A stretch of 44,503 bases of DNA from Thiotrichaceae bacterium (lineage in GTDB: Bacteria; Pseudomonadota; Gammaproteobacteria; Thiotrichales; Thiotrichaceae), in the NCBI GenBank assembly GCA_026991755.1, contig JALXAX010000152.1, forward strand, positions 1-44,503. Reading direction: 5' to 3'. Numbering within the stretch: the first letter of the stretch is position 1; each line of letters starts with the position of its first letter. Shown here one piece after another: positions 42,733 to 44,503 of this stretch. Position numbers and translations under genes: made by a program. The notes beneath the pieces were generated by a model. That model did not search any database. It was not told the origin of the DNA and saw only the letters and a list, made by a program, of their open reading frames with translations.

Positions 42733-44280
42733 ATGAGTTCCTTAACGAGTTTACTCGGTATTCCAATTGCTATAGGCCTATTGGTCTTAGCAGTTTTCAT
42801 CCTTTTTTATCGTCGTGCGAACAAACAAATGTCGTTTGTTCGAACAGGTATGGGCGGTGAAAAGATTGTTATGGACAACGGTACGATGGTGCTTCCGTTA
42901 TTTCATAATTTCATCAAAGTGAATATGCAAACGATTGAAATACCCATTGAACGTGTTAAAGATAACGCGCTTATTACCTCAGATCACTTGCGTGTGGATA
43001 TTATTGCTCACTATTTTGTAAGAGTAGAAACAACCGTTAAAGGTGTTTCATTAGCCGCGCAAACTATGGGTGAAAACACCTTCAAGCTCGACAAAGTAGT
43101 TGATATGTTTGAAGAGCGCTGTGAGGCCGCACTCAATGCGGTTGTCAGCCGTATGACAATGGATGAGTTGCATATCAAAAAAGAGCAGTTTCGTGATGAA
43201 GTTGAAAACTTTATTAAAGATGATTTGGCGTCAAACGGTTTAGTGTTGCAGTCCGTTGCGTTGACACATATTGACCAAACTGAACTTGAGTACTTCAAGA
43301 AAGAAAATGTTTTTGACTCTCAAGGCTTGGCTGCTTTGAAAGAACGTATGGCAGCTGATGAAAAGAAACGTGTTGATATTGAAGCACGAAATGAAATTGA
43401 AATCCGTGAATTGAAATATGAAGCGGAAAAGAATGCGATTGATTTTGATAAGAAATTAGTTGAGGAAGAAGAGCTTAAACGTCGGGAAATCAATGAAATT
43501 AAGCAAAAAACTGAACTGGAAATTGAAAGTGTTCGGATTGCTAAAGAGCGTGATATTGAAGTATTACAACAAAAGAAGAATATTCGAATTGCCGAAGGAC
43601 AAAAACATGTCGCTGAAATCTGGATTCAAACAGATAAGCTAAAAGCAGAAGCAGCAAAAGCCTCAGAAGAGGTAATCACCTCACGTGAGCGAGCGCAGGC
43701 GGAACGTAATCGTGAAGTAGAAGTCATCAGTGCTGAGAAAGAAGCAACAAGACAGCGTATTATTGCTGAAGCAGGTATGGATGCTGAGAAATTTGCTAGC
43801 GAAGCAACCTCAATGCGCTATCAAGCCGAAGCAGCGGGCAAACGTGCCATTAATGAAGCGGCTAACTTATTATCAAATAAACAAATTGATATGAAAGTTA
43901 AAATGCAGATAGTTAATCAGCTCCCTGATATTGTGAGAGAGAGTGTTAAACCTCTTGAAAATATTGAGGGTATCAAGATTATGCACCTAGATGGACTTAA
44001 TACCTTTGGTGGCGGTGGCAACAACGGTGGTAGCTCAAGTGAAGGCGGCGGTAACAATGGTGGTGGCAACGGTGGCGCTAGCTTATCCGATCAGATAGTA
44101 GATAGCGCGCTACGTTATAAAGCACAAGCTCCTTTGGTAGATGGTTTACTGCGTGAAATTGGTATTGATGGCGCAAGCGTGAGTAGTATCTCAAAAGCGT
44201 TAAAAGATGAAGTTACATTTGACGATGATGATACTAAAGCCGTCGATGATAAGAGTGATGGATTTAAAGAAAGTGCGTAG
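42733..44280 (+). CDS. Flotillin/YqiK-like SPFH protein
   Basis: 515 aa from the ATG at 42733; TTG at 42721 would add four residues. N-terminal membrane helix (LLGIPIAIGLLVLAVFILFY, about 5-24), SPFH/band 7 domain (about 30-210; VDIIAHYFVRVETTVKGVSL, DELHIKKEQFRDEVENF), then a long coiled coil with AE/EA repeats (about 215-375), and a Gly/Asn/Ser-rich linker (about 420-450) before a helical acidic tail. YqiK/flotillin proteins organise membrane microdomains. Start of the next gene is outside the window. The Gly-rich insert is unusual but plausible. Confidence 0.88.
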   Translation: MSSLTSLLGIPIAIGLLVLAVFILFYRRANKQMSFVRTGMGGEKIVMDNGTMVLPLFHNFIKVNMQTIEIPIERVKDNALITSDHLRVDIIAHYFVRVETTVKGVSLAAQTMGENTFKLDKVVDMFEERCEAALNAVVSRMTMDELHIKKEQFRDEVENFIKDDLASNGLVLQSVALTHIDQTELEYFKKENVFDSQGLAALKERMAADEKKRVDIEARNEIEIRELKYEAEKNAIDFDKKLVEEEELKRREINEIKQKTELEIESVRIAKERDIEVLQQKKNIRIAEGQKHVAEIWIQTDKLKAEAAKASEEVITSRERAQAERNREVEVISAEKEATRQRIIAEAGMDAEKFASEATSMRYQAEAAGKRAINEAANLLSNKQIDMKVKMQIVNQLPDIVRESVKPLENIEGIKIMHLDGLNTFGGGGNNGGSSSEGGGNNGGGNGGASLSDQIVDSALRYKAQAPLVDGLLREIGIDGASVSSISKALKDEVTFDDDDTKAVDDKSDGFKESA

Positions 44281-44322
44281 CATTAGTCCAGAGCTTTAGA
44301 AGCACTTGGTTGCATCGTTGAC

Positions 44323-44490
44323 TTAAGGAACCTCTGATCAACTCATGATTCGTTTTTCTGAGGCTAGAATCTGCCATCTTTTCGCTATAAAAGTGACCAA
44401 TAGCTACGGCTATTGCTAACTTTTCTATCAAAAACCTGACAAATTCTATCTCTCAGAAATTCCGATCAGACTTAATCAGAGTTTCCTTAA
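44323..44490. repeat. Palindromic repeat family A, copy 4
   Basis: 168 bp, 42 bp after the flotillin stop codon. TTAAGGAACCTCTGATC to CAGAGTTTCCTTAA with apex AATAGC-TACG-GCTATT. A few substitutions from copy 2. Confidence 0.92.
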
Positions 44491-44503
44491 GGAGCCTCTG
44501 ATC
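44487..44503. repeat. Start of a fifth family A copy
   Basis: TTAAGGAGCCTCTGATC begins on the last TTAA of copy 4 and runs to the window edge, matching the left end of family A in 16 of 17 bases against copy 2. Tandem copies sharing TTAA. Confidence 0.6.

Overview
The window looks like chromosomal DNA from a low-to-moderate GC gammaproteobacterium that oxidises reduced sulfur. The evidence is a soxYZ pair, a complete sdhCDAB-sdhE operon of gammaproteobacterial type, the conserved block yhbY / rlmE-ftsH-folP-glmM, fur, csrA, sbcB and a birA-coaX-SPOR cluster. The gene content would fit a Thiotrichales-like sulfur oxidiser, but the species cannot be fixed from sequence reading alone.

Layout. 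1-2240: a broken secreted SGNH hydrolase, then fbp (fructose-1,6-bisphosphatase). 1982-5820 (minus strand): sdhC-sdhD-sdhA-sdhB-sdhE. 5870-10110: an accessory zone of decayed genes (5'-truncated IS110-family transposase, a fragmented SpoIIAA-like/UspA gene, a PiT phosphate-transporter remnant) packed with palindromic miniature elements, one of which has a 10-bp target duplication. 10169-13900 (minus strand): soxY-soxZ, then a FixJ-type response regulator and a PhnD-PAS histidine kinase resembling the tetrathionate sensor pair TtrSR.

13918-23803 is probably a degraded integrative element anchored at tRNA-Arg(ACG). It holds the C-terminal part of a serine recombinase running into the tRNA 3' end, a repeat, a possible IS605-type end, an intact Fic protein, a two-gene antiphage-type operon (a 2109-residue nuclease-STAND NTPase of Avs type plus a small companion), and a C-terminal scrap of a TraA conjugative relaxase.

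23788-36905 is mainly housekeeping: NlpC/P60-like protein, yhbY, rlmE, ftsH, folP, glmM, csrA, tRNA-Ser(GCT), a cupin-DUF924 fusion, an MFS transporter overlapping birA, coaX, a SPOR protein, a lipoprotein cyclophilin and fur. 37060-44503: tRNA-Pro(GGG), a decayed short-chain dehydrogenase, a MAPEG protein, an AraC-family regulator, sbcB, a second SPOR protein and a flotillin/YqiK-like protein.

The most striking non-genic feature is the density of palindromic, terminal-inverted-repeat elements. At least nine sequence types of about 80-270 bp are present, and four of them (A-D) occur more than once. Family A has four copies plus the start of a fifth. As RNA each would be a long hairpin, in family A capped by a cUACGg tetraloop. 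Many sit against or on stop codons (glmM, the SPOR gene at 42008, the AraC gene, ftsH).
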